From the NCBI RefSeq assembly GCF_005233835.1, contig NZ_SZQA01000015.1, forward strand, positions 109,303-173,302: DNA of 64,000 nucleotides, in the 5' to 3' direction. The notes under the pieces were generated by a model. The model was not told the DNA's origin, made no database searches, and saw only the letters and a list, made by a program, of their open reading frames with translations. The stretch is from Herbidospora galbida (GTDB lineage Bacteria > Actinomycetota > Actinomycetes > Streptosporangiales > Streptosporangiaceae). The translations under genes and the position numbers were made by a program. Below, in pieces: positions 1 to 9,625 of this stretch (its first letter is position 1; each line of letters starts with the position of its first letter).

Positions 1-2
1 GC

Positions 3-1727
3 TACCGCAGCGAGCTGCGGGTCGGCCGCCAGTGGAACACCTCGTGCAAGTGGCGGGCCTACATGCGGTTCGACACCGCCCAGCTGGCCGGCGCGACGAT
101 CCAGGCCGCCGAGTTCGCGGTGACCGCCGACCACGTCGCCAACTGCGCGGGCGCCAACACCAACCTGCTGTTCCGCAACAACATCTCCGCGATGAACACC
201 GCGACCTGGAACAGCACCAGCAGCGGCAACGTGCAGACCATCGGCACCGAGAAGTTCGACGCCAACGAGTCGAGCTGCCCCTCGGGCGACCAGAAGAAGG
301 TGTACGACGACGGCAGCGCCAGGGTGCTGGAAGGCCGGATGCAGAGCCAGGCCAACGCCCGCGCCTCGCAGACCACCTTCGCGCTCATCTCCTCGGACGA
401 GGGCGACCACATGGGGTGGAGCAACTTCATCCCCGGCTCGGTGGCGCTGATCATCACGTACAACCACACCCCGACGACGCCGACCTCGCTGAAGATCACC
501 ACCGACTGCGGCATCTCCTGCGCCTGGGTCCGCTCGGGCACGCCCACGCTGTCGGCGGTCGCCGCCGACCCCAACGGCGGCACCCTGTCCCGGGTCGAGT
601 TCGAGGTGTACGACCGCGCCCGCAGCAGCCGCAAGGCCGCCTCGGGCTCGGCCGTCTCCAACCGCACCTCGGGTCAGGCCGCGCCGTGGAAGGTCACCCC
701 GGCGCTGCCCGAAGGGGCCTACTCCTGGCGGGTCCGGGGCTGTGACGCCTACGTCTGCGGCGGCTGGGGCGGCTGGTTCGACTTCACCGTCGACACCACC
801 GCGCCCACCAACGTGAGCGTGACCTCGGCGGAGTACCCGCCCGCGAGCGACGGCACCTGGAACGGCGCCGCCGGCCAGGCGGGCACGTTCGCGATCGGCG
901 CGTCCGGGGCCAACCGCTTCGAGCTGACCCTCAACGGCGTGAACAAGGGCTGGGTGAACACCACCGGCGACGTCTGGACCGGCTCGCTGACCCCCGACCG
1001 CGACGGCGTCAACCTGCTCACCGCCCGCGCCGCCGACGCGGCCGGCAACGTCGCGGGCAGCCCGTTCACCTACGAGTTCCTGGTCCGCCCGGTCCCGGCC
1101 AAGGCCATCGGGTGGGGATTCAACGAGGCGTCCGGCACCACCGCCGCCTCCGACCCCGCCGGGACCACGCTCGACAGCAAGGCCGGTCCGGCCGCCCGCA
1201 CCGCCGGCAGGAGCGGCGGCTACGCCCTCAATCTCGACGGCGCGTCGGCGTGGGCGTCCACCCAGCCGGTCGTCGACACCAAGACGCCCTTCACCGTGAC
1301 CGCCCTGGTGAAGCTGAACTCCACCACCGTGAGCGGCCCGATCACGGCCGTCTCCTCCCACGGCGCGACCGGCTCGGGCTTCCGCCTCGGCTACCGCTCC
1401 GAGGGCTGGTGCTTCTCCATGTACGCCGCCGACGGCGGCGCCGAGACCAAGGCCTGCTCCACCGAGTCGGTCGGCACCGGCTGGACCCACCTGGCCGGCG
1501 TCTACGACGGCACCCGCCTGCGGATCTACGTCAACGGCCTGAACTGGGAGGAGGCCGACCAGGTGCCCTTCACCTCGACGTGGTCGGCGACCCAGGGCTG
1601 GTCGGTCGGCCGCGCCAAGGACGCCGGCGCCCTCACGCAGTACTGGACCGGCGCCGTCGACAGGGTGGGCGCCTACCAGAAGGCACTGACCCAGAGTGAG
1701 ATCGTCACGGACGGAGCCAAGGGATGA
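3..1727 (+). CDS. LamG-domain secreted or surface protein (5' end outside window)
   Basis: The reading frame is open from the first bases of the window, so the true start lies upstream; 574 residues are visible. The N-terminal part looks like a DNRLRE-type beta-sandwich (conserved 'RxxMRFD' and 'Cys...SCPSG' patches), followed by Ig/FN3-like repeats around residues 160-360. The last ~200 residues form a LamG/concanavalin-like jelly roll ('FTVTALVKL', 'GWTHLAGVYDGTRLRIYVNG'). Such modules bind glycans or act as adhesion spacers outside the cell. The stop overlaps the RHS start as ATGA, so the two are translationally coupled and probably act as one surface system. No catalytic motif is visible. 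Certain as a gene; its function is only domain-level. Confidence 0.85.
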   Translation, partial: YRSELRVGRQWNTSCKWRAYMRFDTAQLAGATIQAAEFAVTADHVANCAGANTNLLFRNNISAMNTATWNSTSSGNVQTIGTEKFDANESSCPSGDQKKVYDDGSARVLEGRMQSQANARASQTTFALISSDEGDHMGWSNFIPGSVALIITYNHTPTTPTSLKITTDCGISCAWVRSGTPTLSAVAADPNGGTLSRVEFEVYDRARSSRKAASGSAVSNRTSGQAAPWKVTPALPEGAYSWRVRGCDAYVCGGWGGWFDFTVDTTAPTNVSVTSAEYPPASDGTWNGAAGQAGTFAIGASGANRFELTLNGVNKGWVNTTGDVWTGSLTPDRDGVNLLTARAADAAGNVAGSPFTYEFLVRPVPAKAIGWGFNEASGTTAASDPAGTTLDSKAGPAARTAGRSGGYALNLDGASAWASTQPVVDTKTPFTVTALVKLNSTTVSGPITAVSSHGATGSGFRLGYRSEGWCFSMYAADGGAETKACSTESVGTGWTHLAGVYDGTRLRIYVNGLNWEEADQVPFTSTWSATQGWSVGRAKDAGALTQYWTGAVDRVGAYQKALTQSEIVTDGAKG

Positions 1728-4700
1728 GGAAACCGGCCGCGTTACTGATCGCCCTCGTACTGTCGGGGGCCGGAATCGTCAGCGGGGGGACGGCCAACGC
1801 CCTCGCCGACTGGGAGCCCCCGGTCCCGGTCGACGTCACCCCCGTCCCCGTCGAGGACAACACGCGGCGCACCGTCGCCGAGACGGCCCAGCCGCCCCGG
1901 GTCAAGGGACCCTCGACCATCGTCTGGCCGGCCGACACCGCCGCCCAGATCACCCCCGGCGCGCGGGCCGTCTCGGGCCAGGCGGTCACGGTCGCCGCGG
2001 CCTCCTCGGTGGGGCGGGTCGGGGTCCGGGTGTACGGCCGCGCCGCCGCCGAGACCGCCGGGATCAGCGGCGTCATGATGTCGGTGGCCCGCAGCGACGG
2101 CCAGAAGTCGACCGGCACGGTCGGCGTCAACCTCGACTACTCCCAATTCGCCGGCGCCTACGGCGGCGACTGGGCCAGCCGCCTGCGGCTCGTCCAGCTC
2201 CCGGCCTGCGCTCTGACCACCCCCGGCGCGAAGGGCTGCGGCCTGGACGCCGCCGTCCCCGTGGACGCCAGGAACGACGCCGCGACGCAGACCCTCACGG
2301 CCGACGTCGCCCTCCCGGCCGGCGGCGCGCCCCAGCTGCTGGCGGCCGCGGCCGCCCCGGCGGGGCCGAACGGCGACTACAAGGCGACGTCGCTGACCCC
2401 GGCCTCGACGTGGCAGGTGTCGCAGCAGACCGGCGCGTTCTCGTGGAAGTACCCGATCAAGAGCCCGCCCGCCGTCGGGGGCCCGTCGCCCTCGCTGGCC
2501 TTCTCGTACTCGTCGCAGGCGGTCGACGGCAAGACCTCGGGCCAGAACGGGCAGGGGTCGTGGGTCGGCGACGGCTGGGACATGTGGACCGGCTTCATCG
2601 AGCGGACGTACAAGAGCTGTCTCGACGACACCAAGGCGGTCGGCGGCAAGGACCCGAACAACAAGGACAAGAAGACCGGCGACCAGTGCTGGTGGAAGCC
2701 CAACGCCACCATGAGCCTGAACGGCAGCTCGACGGAGCTGATCGACCTGGGCGGCGGCAAGTGGAAGGGCACCGGCGACGACGGCTCCCGCGTCGAGCTG
2801 CTCCCGGACGCCTCCAACGGCGTCTACAACGGTGAGCACTGGAAGGTCACCACGATCGACGGCACCCAGTACTTCTTCGGGCGCCGCACCGACTCGGCCT
2901 GGACCACCCAGGTGTACGGCAACCACCCCGGCGACCCCGGCTACGAGTCCGGCGACTTCGCCGGCAGCCGCGAGACCCAGGCCTGGCGCTGGAACCTCGA
3001 CTACGTGGTCGACCCGCACGGCAACACGATGACGCTGAACTACGGCAAGGAGACCGGCGCCTACGGCCGCGAGTTCGACGCCGACAAGCGCCAGACCTAC
3101 GATCGCGGCGGCTACCTGACCACGATCGACTACGGCACCCGCACCGACCAGTCGACCGCCTCCTCGCGGATCGCGTTCGAGGTGGCCGACCGCTGCCTGG
3201 CCGGCGCGACCTGCTTCGACTCGGGCGGCAAGGCGGTCGCGGCGTCGTGGCCGGACGTGCCGTGGGACCAGTACTGCCGCGACAAGTGCACCGAGCAGAT
3301 GTCGCCCACGTTCTGGACGCAGAAGCGGCTGGCCGTGGTGCGCGCCCAGGTGCGCGACGGCAGCGGCTTCCGCACCGTGGAGTCGTGGACGCTGAAGCAC
3401 TCGTGGCTCAACGCGGGGGTCAGCCAGAACGAGGGCGTGCCCATGTGGCTCGACTCGATCACCCACGCGGGTTCGGGCATCAAGGGCGGCGCGACGGTCA
3501 CCGACCCCGCCGTCACGTTCTCGCCCGGCGCCGACCCGTTCCCCAACCGGGTCGACGGCGCCGACGACGGCCGGACCGCGCTCAACCGCTTCCGGATCGT
3601 CTCGATCACCACCGAGACCGGCGCCCAGATCGGCGTCACCTACCTGCCGAGCGACTGCACCCGCAGCTCCCTGCCCTCGGTCCACTCCAACGGCAAGCGC
3701 TGCTTCCCGCAGTGGGCGACGCAGGACGGCACCGATCCGACCCTCGACTGGTTCAACAAGTACGTGGTCAAGCGCATCGACCTGTACGACAACGGCGGCG
3801 GCTTCACCCACGAGCAGACCAACTACGACTACCTCGACACCCCGATGTGGAAGTACGACGACAGCGAGCTCGTCGAGGAGAAGAAGCGCACCTGGGGCCA
3901 GTGGCGCGGCTACGGCCACGTCCGGGTCAGGGTCGGCCTGGAGACCGGGCCGCAGTCGGTCACCGAGTACCGCTACTTCCGCGGCATGGACGGCGACAAG
4001 CAGCCCGACGACAAGGTCCGCGACGTCTGGGTGAAGGACAGCCTCGACGGCACCGGCGACGCCCACTCCAAGCGCATCGAGGACCACGACGCCTACCAGG
4101 GCCAGCTGCGCGAGCAGACCACCTTCGACGGCGTCGGCGGCCAGTGGATCAGCGGCAAGCTCACCGAGCCCGGCTTCACCCAGACCGGCGCGTCGGGGGC
4201 GCTCAAGGCGTACATGGTGCACACGCCGGTGCAGCTGACCCGCACCCGGCTCGCCGACGGCCGGACCCAGTGGTCGAAGGTGCTGACCAAGGTCAACGCC
4301 GAGAACCTGCCGACCGAGGTCAGCGACCTCGGCGACGAGTCCACGGCGGCCGACGACCAGTGCACCAAGACGTCCTACGTCCACAACGGCACCCTGTGGA
4401 TCAAGGACAAGGTGCTCCAGACCGACCAGTACGGCGTCGCCTGCTCCGTCACCCCCGCCGTCCCCGGCGACGTGATCATGCAGGAGCGCAACTACTACGA
4501 CGACGCGACCAAGCCGCTCGGCACCGCGCCGACCCGCGGCCTGGTGGTCAAGGAGGAGGAGCTCAAGGGCTGGAGCGGCGCCACCCCGCAGTGGTTCGCG
4601 GTCACCACCACCACCTACGACGCCAACGGGCGCGCGACCTCGGCCACCGACTCCCTGAACCGGACGACCAAGACCCAGTACATCCCGGACAAGGCCGGTC

Positions 4701-7700
4701 CGGTCACCGAGGTGAAGACGACCAACGCGCTCGACCACACGGCCTCCTCGCTGATGGAGGCGGCCTGGCAGGTGCCGACCACCATCACCGACGCGGGCGG
4801 GCGCAAGACCGAGCTCGAGTACGACGGCGCGGGCCGGCTGACCAAGGTGTGGCTGCCGGGCCGCACCAGGAGCCAGGACGCCAACCTCCTGTACGCCTAC
4901 AAGGTGCGCAACACCGCGCCGTCGGTCACCACCACGAAGAAGCTGCTCCCCGACGGCACCGGGCGCTACCAGACCTCGACCGTGCTGTTCGACGCGCTGC
5001 TGCGCCAGCGTCAGGCGCAGAGCCAGGCGGTCGGCGGCGGCCGGGTCATCGCCGACACCGTCTACGACTCGCGCGGCCTGGTCGAGTGGACCTCCGAGCC
5101 CTACTACCACGACACCGCCGGGCCGGGTGAGGCCATCGCGGTGCCGACCAAGGCGATCCCCTCGGTCACCGCCAACACCTACGACGGCGCGGGCCGGGTC
5201 ACCAAGGCCGAGTTCAAGGCCTACGGCGTGACCAAGTGGGCGACCACGACGGCGTACACCGGGACGGGCACGGTCGTCACCCCGCCGATCGGCGGGACCA
5301 AGACCGAGACCGTCCAGGACGCCAGGGGCCGGACCGTCGAACTGCGCCAGTTCCACTCGTTCACGGCGGCCACCTACGACCGGACCCTGTACACCTACAC
5401 CGACAAGGGCGACCTGGCGACCATCACCGACCAGGCCGGGAACGTCTGGCGCAACACCTACGACGTGCGCGGCAACAAGATCAAGCTGGAGGACCCCGAC
5501 AAGGGCGTCAGCGAGCAGACCTTCGACACGACCGGGCAGCTCACCAGCGTCAAGGACGCGCGGGGAGAGGTCCTCGCGTACACCTACGACCCGCTGGGCC
5601 GCAAGACCGCGCTGCGGGAGGACTCGGCGACCGGCCCGCTGCGCTCCGAGTGGCTGTACGACACCGCCCCCGGCGGCCTCGGCAAGCCCGCCGGCTCGAT
5701 CAGGTACAACGGCGCCGCCAAGTACTCGACCCTGATCAGCGGCTACGACACCGGCGGCTACGCCACCGGCATGACGGTCACCCTGCCCTCCGAGACGGGC
5801 GCGCTGGCCCGGACGTACGAGTACAAGACCACCTACAAGCAGGACGGCCAGCCCGCCTCGCTGACCCTGCCGGCCGTCGGCAACCTGCCCGAGGAGAAGC
5901 TCGAGTACGGCTACAACGCGGTCGGCAAGCAGTCGTACATCAAGAGCGGCGTGCAGATCTACGTCAACGACACCGTCTACAACCAGATCGGCGGGCGCAT
6001 CCAGCGCATCCTCGGTCAGGACGACAAGCGGGTCTGGCAGACCGACACCTGGGACGAGCCCACCGGCCGCCTGGTGACCAGCTCGACGACCCCGGAGCTG
6101 AAGAACCAGACGGCCAACTTCAACTACGAGTACGACCAGATGGGCTCGGTCATCAAGGTCAGCGACCGGCCGAACGGCGGCCAGCAGGCCGACCACCAGT
6201 GCTTCACCACCGACCACCTGCGCCGCATGACCGAGGCCTGGACCCCCGCCGGCGGGAACTGCGACCCGGCCGCCCGTTCGGCCACCACGCTCGGCGGCCC
6301 GGCGCCCTATTGGCACAGCTACGCGTACACGACCACCGGCAGCCGGGACACCGAGACCTGGCGCACCGCCACCACCACGACGATCCGCGACTTCGTCCAG
6401 CCCGCCCAGGGCGGCGCGGCCGGCAGCAAGCCGCACGCCGTGACCCGGGTCGACAAGTCCACCGGCGGCTCGGACACCTACGCCTACGACGAGGCCGGCA
6501 ACATGAACAGCCGGACCGTCAACGGCGCCGCCACCACCCTCACCTGGGACGCGGAAGGTGATCTGGCCACCACCGTCCAGAACGGCCAGTCCACCTCCTA
6601 CCTGTACGACACCGAGGGCGCCCGCCTGATCCGCAAGGAGCCCGGCTCCATCACCGCCTACCTGCCGCACGGCCAGGAGGTGAAGGCGGTCGGCACCGCG
6701 GTGACCGGCACCCGCTACTACATGCAGGGCGACGACACCGTCGCGGTGCGGACCGGGACCGGCCTCACCGGCCTGCTGTGGCTGACCCAGGACCACCACA
6801 ACACGGCCGAGGCGATGATCAAGGCCGCGGACCTGTCGGCCACCCGCAAGCGCAGCCTTCCCTTCGGCGCCCAGCGCGGCGCCAACCCGGCCTTCTGGGC
6901 GGGGGAGAAGGGCTTCGTCGGCGGTACGAACGACCCCACGGGCCTGGTCAACATCGGGGCCCGCGACTACGACCCGCTGCTCGGCGCCTTCATCAGCGTC
7001 GACCCGGTCATCGACCCGCTCGACCCGCAGCAGATGCACGGCTACAGCTACTCCAACGGCAACCCGCTGACCTTCACCGACCCCGACGGCCTGCTGTTCG
7101 GGATCAAGAAGCCGGAGTGGATGAACAAGGTCACCAACGTGGCGAAGGCGGTCGCCACCACCGTGGCCAGCCCCGTCGTCAGCGCGGCCAAGGGCACCGG
7201 GAAGTTCCTCTGGGAGCACTCCGGCAAGATCTCCGCGGTCACCGGGTACGCGGCGATGGCCGCCGCGATGATCCCCGGCGGCCAGCCGTTCGCGGCGGTG
7301 CTCGGGGCGGTCTCCACCGTGACCGGCATCATCGACACGGTGAAGTCGTGCAAGGAGGGCAAGAAGGTCGACTGCGCCGTGGGCGCGGCCGGGCTCGTGC
7401 CGGTCGTCGGCAAGGCGCTCGCCAACGGCCCCGCCAAGAACGCCGCCAAGAAGGCGATCAGAGAGGCGGACGCAAAGATCCAGGCCAGAAGACAGGACGT
7501 CACCATCGACGAGGCCGTCATGGGGCACGCCAAACCCGGCATGAACGTCGACGTCGAGGCCGAGCGGCTCTACCAGAACCGCCTCAAGATGATCCAGGCC
7601 CAGAAGGACCGCGAACGGGCGCTCGCGGCGCAGGCCAGGGCCCGCGCCCGGGACCGGTCGTGGGACACCTGGGGCACCGCGATGAACGTCGAGAACGGCT

Positions 7701-7822
7701 ACAACGAGGTCTGCAAGGGCTACCGCATCTGCCACGAGCGGGAGGTCTTCGTCCCGGCGGTCGTCAAGACGGTGACGAGCCCGCCCCGGCGGTTCCGCAT
7801 TCCGCCGCAGTTCCTCTGGTAA
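1724..7822 (+). CDS. RHS/YD-repeat polymorphic-toxin-like protein
   Basis: A 2032-residue protein with an N-terminal Sec signal peptide (basic MRKP, hydrophobic stretch, ANALA cleavage region). Many YD repeats ('YDxxGR' variants) run from about residue 450 to 1730; these build the hollow shell of RHS proteins. The RHS-associated core lies at about 1740-1789 ('GLVNIGARDYDPLLGAFISVDP...NGNPLTFTDPDG', ending in DPDG at 1786-1789), after which family members carry a variable effector tip. Here the tip is residues 1790-2032: a hydrophobic alanine/glycine-rich pretoxin segment (about 1830-1900), then a charged helical part ending in IPPQFLW. I recognise no nuclease, deaminase or ADP-ribosylation motif in it. 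The start overlaps the LamG gene by 4 bases. Confidence 0.93.
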   Translation: MRKPAALLIALVLSGAGIVSGGTANALADWEPPVPVDVTPVPVEDNTRRTVAETAQPPRVKGPSTIVWPADTAAQITPGARAVSGQAVTVAAASSVGRVGVRVYGRAAAETAGISGVMMSVARSDGQKSTGTVGVNLDYSQFAGAYGGDWASRLRLVQLPACALTTPGAKGCGLDAAVPVDARNDAATQTLTADVALPAGGAPQLLAAAAAPAGPNGDYKATSLTPASTWQVSQQTGAFSWKYPIKSPPAVGGPSPSLAFSYSSQAVDGKTSGQNGQGSWVGDGWDMWTGFIERTYKSCLDDTKAVGGKDPNNKDKKTGDQCWWKPNATMSLNGSSTELIDLGGGKWKGTGDDGSRVELLPDASNGVYNGEHWKVTTIDGTQYFFGRRTDSAWTTQVYGNHPGDPGYESGDFAGSRETQAWRWNLDYVVDPHGNTMTLNYGKETGAYGREFDADKRQTYDRGGYLTTIDYGTRTDQSTASSRIAFEVADRCLAGATCFDSGGKAVAASWPDVPWDQYCRDKCTEQMSPTFWTQKRLAVVRAQVRDGSGFRTVESWTLKHSWLNAGVSQNEGVPMWLDSITHAGSGIKGGATVTDPAVTFSPGADPFPNRVDGADDGRTALNRFRIVSITTETGAQIGVTYLPSDCTRSSLPSVHSNGKRCFPQWATQDGTDPTLDWFNKYVVKRIDLYDNGGGFTHEQTNYDYLDTPMWKYDDSELVEEKKRTWGQWRGYGHVRVRVGLETGPQSVTEYRYFRGMDGDKQPDDKVRDVWVKDSLDGTGDAHSKRIEDHDAYQGQLREQTTFDGVGGQWISGKLTEPGFTQTGASGALKAYMVHTPVQLTRTRLADGRTQWSKVLTKVNAENLPTEVSDLGDESTAADDQCTKTSYVHNGTLWIKDKVLQTDQYGVACSVTPAVPGDVIMQERNYYDDATKPLGTAPTRGLVVKEEELKGWSGATPQWFAVTTTTYDANGRATSATDSLNRTTKTQYIPDKAGPVTEVKTTNALDHTASSLMEAAWQVPTTITDAGGRKTELEYDGAGRLTKVWLPGRTRSQDANLLYAYKVRNTAPSVTTTKKLLPDGTGRYQTSTVLFDALLRQRQAQSQAVGGGRVIADTVYDSRGLVEWTSEPYYHDTAGPGEAIAVPTKAIPSVTANTYDGAGRVTKAEFKAYGVTKWATTTAYTGTGTVVTPPIGGTKTETVQDARGRTVELRQFHSFTAATYDRTLYTYTDKGDLATITDQAGNVWRNTYDVRGNKIKLEDPDKGVSEQTFDTTGQLTSVKDARGEVLAYTYDPLGRKTALREDSATGPLRSEWLYDTAPGGLGKPAGSIRYNGAAKYSTLISGYDTGGYATGMTVTLPSETGALARTYEYKTTYKQDGQPASLTLPAVGNLPEEKLEYGYNAVGKQSYIKSGVQIYVNDTVYNQIGGRIQRILGQDDKRVWQTDTWDEPTGRLVTSSTTPELKNQTANFNYEYDQMGSVIKVSDRPNGGQQADHQCFTTDHLRRMTEAWTPAGGNCDPAARSATTLGGPAPYWHSYAYTTTGSRDTETWRTATTTTIRDFVQPAQGGAAGSKPHAVTRVDKSTGGSDTYAYDEAGNMNSRTVNGAATTLTWDAEGDLATTVQNGQSTSYLYDTEGARLIRKEPGSITAYLPHGQEVKAVGTAVTGTRYYMQGDDTVAVRTGTGLTGLLWLTQDHHNTAEAMIKAADLSATRKRSLPFGAQRGANPAFWAGEKGFVGGTNDPTGLVNIGARDYDPLLGAFISVDPVIDPLDPQQMHGYSYSNGNPLTFTDPDGLLFGIKKPEWMNKVTNVAKAVATTVASPVVSAAKGTGKFLWEHSGKISAVTGYAAMAAAMIPGGQPFAAVLGAVSTVTGIIDTVKSCKEGKKVDCAVGAAGLVPVVGKALANGPAKNAAKKAIREADAKIQARRQDVTIDEAVMGHAKPGMNVDVEAERLYQNRLKMIQAQKDRERALAAQARARARDRSWDTWGTAMNVENGYNEVCKGYRICHEREVFVPAVVKTVTSPPRRFRIPPQFLW

Positions 7823-7835
7823 CCGGGAGCCGCCC

Positions 7836-7841
7836 TACGAT
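7836..7841 (+). promoter_or_regulatory. -10 element of a leaderless transcript
   Basis: TACGAT lies exactly six bases before the ATG at 7848, so transcription would begin at the start codon. The only Shine-Dalgarno-like bases (GAGG) end one base before the ATG, too close to work. This supports a transcript separate from the RHS gene. No good -35 is seen. Confidence 0.5.
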
Positions 7842-7847
7842 CGAGGC

Positions 7848-8117
7848 ATGAGTGCCGAGATCAGCCGAGAAGTCATCGAAAGGTTCCTGGTCGGGGGCCG
7901 CCTGGTGCAGATGCCCGCGAAACACGCGGTGCGCCTGGCGGTCCTCGACCGCGTCGCCCAGTCGTTCGAGATCGGCGTGCGCTACTCCGAGAAGGAGGTC
8001 AACGAGGTCCTCGCCGGTTTCTTCGACGACTACGCCGCCCTGCGCCGCTACCTCATCGATAATGACCTGTTGTCCAGGGAGGACGGGGTCTACTGGCGCA
8101 GTGGCGGCACCGTCTGA
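7848..8117 (+). CDS. DUF2087 domain protein
   Basis: An 89-residue cytosolic protein that is almost entirely a DUF2087 module ('RLAVLDRVAQSFEIGVRYSEKEVNEVL...LRRYLIDNDLLSREDGVYWRSGG'). The family is a winged-helix-like fold usually seen alone or fused to ArsR/GNAT modules and thought to be regulatory. It begins 25 bases after the RHS stop, the slot in which immunity genes of polymorphic toxins normally sit, but its own leaderless -10 box and widespread family argue for an independent small regulator. Start chosen at ATG 7848 because TACGAT is placed for a leaderless mRNA. Confidence 0.85.
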   Translation: MSAEISREVIERFLVGGRLVQMPAKHAVRLAVLDRVAQSFEIGVRYSEKEVNEVLAGFFDDYAALRRYLIDNDLLSREDGVYWRSGGTV

Positions 8118-8145
8118 AACACCGCTTCACGGGTAATAAGGGGCC

Positions 8146-9102
8146 ATGCGGGTGAGTCGATGGAATGGCCTCCGCCTGTCTGATCTCCGGCGCCGTCCCT
8201 GGCTCGACCACCACGTCCGCGCGGTCCTGCGGTTCGACCAGGCCGACGGCGGCCGCCTGTCGGCGGGCATGACCTACTACGCCTTCTTCGCGATCTTCGC
8301 CCTGGCCCTGCTCGCCTTCGTGATCATGGGTCACGTCTGGGACACCCCGGGCGCGCTGACCCAGGTCGCCGACTACCTGGCCGACACCTTCCCCCGCCTC
8401 GACGTCGCGGCCCTGCGCGACGCCCGCGACACGGCGGGCTGGATCGCCCTGTTCGGTCTCCCGCTGACCGGCCTGTTCTGGGTCGACTCGATGCGGTCGT
8501 CCAGCCGGGCCGTGTGGGGCCTGAACGAATATCCGGGCCGGTTCCTCACCCGCTGGCTCATCGACCTGGGCGTGCTGGCGGCACTGGGCCTGCTGCTCGC
8601 GGCGTCGCTGGCGCTGTCGTTCGGCGCGCAGTCGGCACTGCTGTGGGTGACCGGCCACACCGTCGGCCCCGACGCCCCGGCGGCCCGCTTCGCCCTCCAG
8701 GCAGCCGCGTTCGGCCTGGGCTTCGCGGTCAACCTGCTGCTGTCGGCCGCGCTGCTGACACTGGCGCCGAGGCTGCGCCTGTCGCCGCGCCGGGTGATCG
8801 GCCCCGCCCTGATCATCACGGTCGGGCTCGAGGTGCTGAAGTCGGCGGGGCAGCTCTACTTCAACCTGAGCTCGTCGAACCCGGCGTACACAGTGGTGGC
8901 CGGCGCGGTCGGCATGCTGCTGTTCCTGAAACTCCTGAACGTCCTGATCCTGTACGCCGCCGCCCACGCCGCCACCAGCGGCCACGGCACCGTGGTCGAC
9001 CTCGCGACGGGCCTGCACGTCAGGCCAGCCGCATCCAGCCCGGACCACGCTGCACCCATCCGGCCCGATTCGTCCGGATCCCTCTCGACGCCAGCTCAGT
9101 GA
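8146..9102 (+). CDS. YihY/BrkB-family inner membrane protein
   Basis: 318 residues with about six hydrophobic segments spread across the protein, for example 'GMTYYAFFAIFALALLAFVIMG', 'WLIDLGVLAALGLLLAASLALSF' and the late 'VAGAVGMLLFLKLLNVLILYAAA'. The N-terminal 'RFDQADGGRLSAGMTYYAFFAIFAL' is the family's signature region. These proteins were once annotated as ribonuclease BN but are now regarded as membrane proteins of uncertain, possibly transport, function. The 3' end overlaps the convergent gene at 9020 by 83 bases; both ends look genuine. No operon partner on this strand. Confidence 0.88.
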   Translation: MRVSRWNGLRLSDLRRRPWLDHHVRAVLRFDQADGGRLSAGMTYYAFFAIFALALLAFVIMGHVWDTPGALTQVADYLADTFPRLDVAALRDARDTAGWIALFGLPLTGLFWVDSMRSSSRAVWGLNEYPGRFLTRWLIDLGVLAALGLLLAASLALSFGAQSALLWVTGHTVGPDAPAARFALQAAAFGLGFAVNLLLSAALLTLAPRLRLSPRRVIGPALIITVGLEVLKSAGQLYFNLSSSNPAYTVVAGAVGMLLFLKLLNVLILYAAAHAATSGHGTVVDLATGLHVRPAASSPDHAAPIRPDSSGSLSTPAQ

Positions 9103-9376
9103 TCAGCCGCCGGGGATCCCGGGGCGTGACCGACGGGACGATCCGGGCGCCCACGTCGATCCAGAGGGCCATCCGGCGGCGGGGACGATCACGGTCGAGG
9201 TTGTACCAGTGCACGAAGTCACCGGTGCCCCACAGCCGCCAGCTCCCATGGGGCAGCGGGACCGCGTTGACCGCCCTGATGGCCCTCAGGGCGATGCTCT
9301 TATCGCCGCCCCAGAGGTAATACGTCCTGATGATCAGCTCGGTGTCCGTGCAGGTCACCAGTCCGTCGTCGTACAT
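9020..9376 (-). CDS. Small PH-like hypothetical protein
   Basis: 118 residues from ATG 9376. The run of short amphipathic strands ('LVTCTDTELIIRTYYLWGGDKSIALRAIRAVNAVPL', 'GSWRLWGTGDFVHWYNLD', 'ALWIDVGARIVPSVTPRDPRRLITEL') resembles the bacterial PH-like beta-barrel proteins common in actinomycetes; function unknown, probably cytosolic or membrane-peripheral. A longer TTG start at 9400 is possible, but TATGTT (9383-9388) lies exactly six bases upstream of ATG 9376, the spacing of a leaderless mRNA, and no Shine-Dalgarno is present. The 3' end overlaps the convergent yihY-like gene by 83 bases. Confidence 0.72.
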   Translation of the reverse strand: MYDDGLVTCTDTELIIRTYYLWGGDKSIALRAIRAVNAVPLPHGSWRLWGTGDFVHWYNLDRDRPRRRMALWIDVGARIVPSVTPRDPRRLITELASRGIRTNRAGWVQRGPGWMRLA

Positions 9377-9401
9377 AATCCGAACATATACCCAGGTCAA
9401 C

Positions 9402-9625
9402 CGGGGGGACGCCCCCCGAACCCCCCGCTGTCAGGGGCTCCGCCCCCTCACGCTCCCCCCGGCCCGCTTCGCGGTCCCGACGTCGCTCCGCTCCGGGGTC
9501 GCTGCCGCTCCCGTGCGAAGGGCTCCCTGGACAGGCCTCGCTCCGCTCGGTTCGGTCTCGCTTCGCTCGTCAGGTTGCTCGCCTCGCTCGAAACGGCGCG
9601 TGGTGGTCGGACCGGCCGGCCCGGC
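9402..9625. repeat. Intergenic GC-rich repeat/hairpin region
   Basis: There is a hairpin CGGGGGG-ACG-CCCCCCG (9402-9418), a GGGG-CTCCG-CCCC element shortly after, then several imperfect copies of a CGCTCCGCTCG / CGCTTCGCTCG unit up to about 9600. It lies downstream of the minus-strand sugar operon and upstream of the PH-like gene, so the hairpins may end transcription after the SMP-30 gene. No credible gene is present here. Confidence 0.55.

Noticed and set aside
1742..7735. 1997-residue open frame on the minus strand opposite the RHS gene
   Set aside because: It mirrors the RHS codons, is full of Gly/Arg/Val/Asp-rich low-complexity sequence and has no domain; it arises from high GC content.
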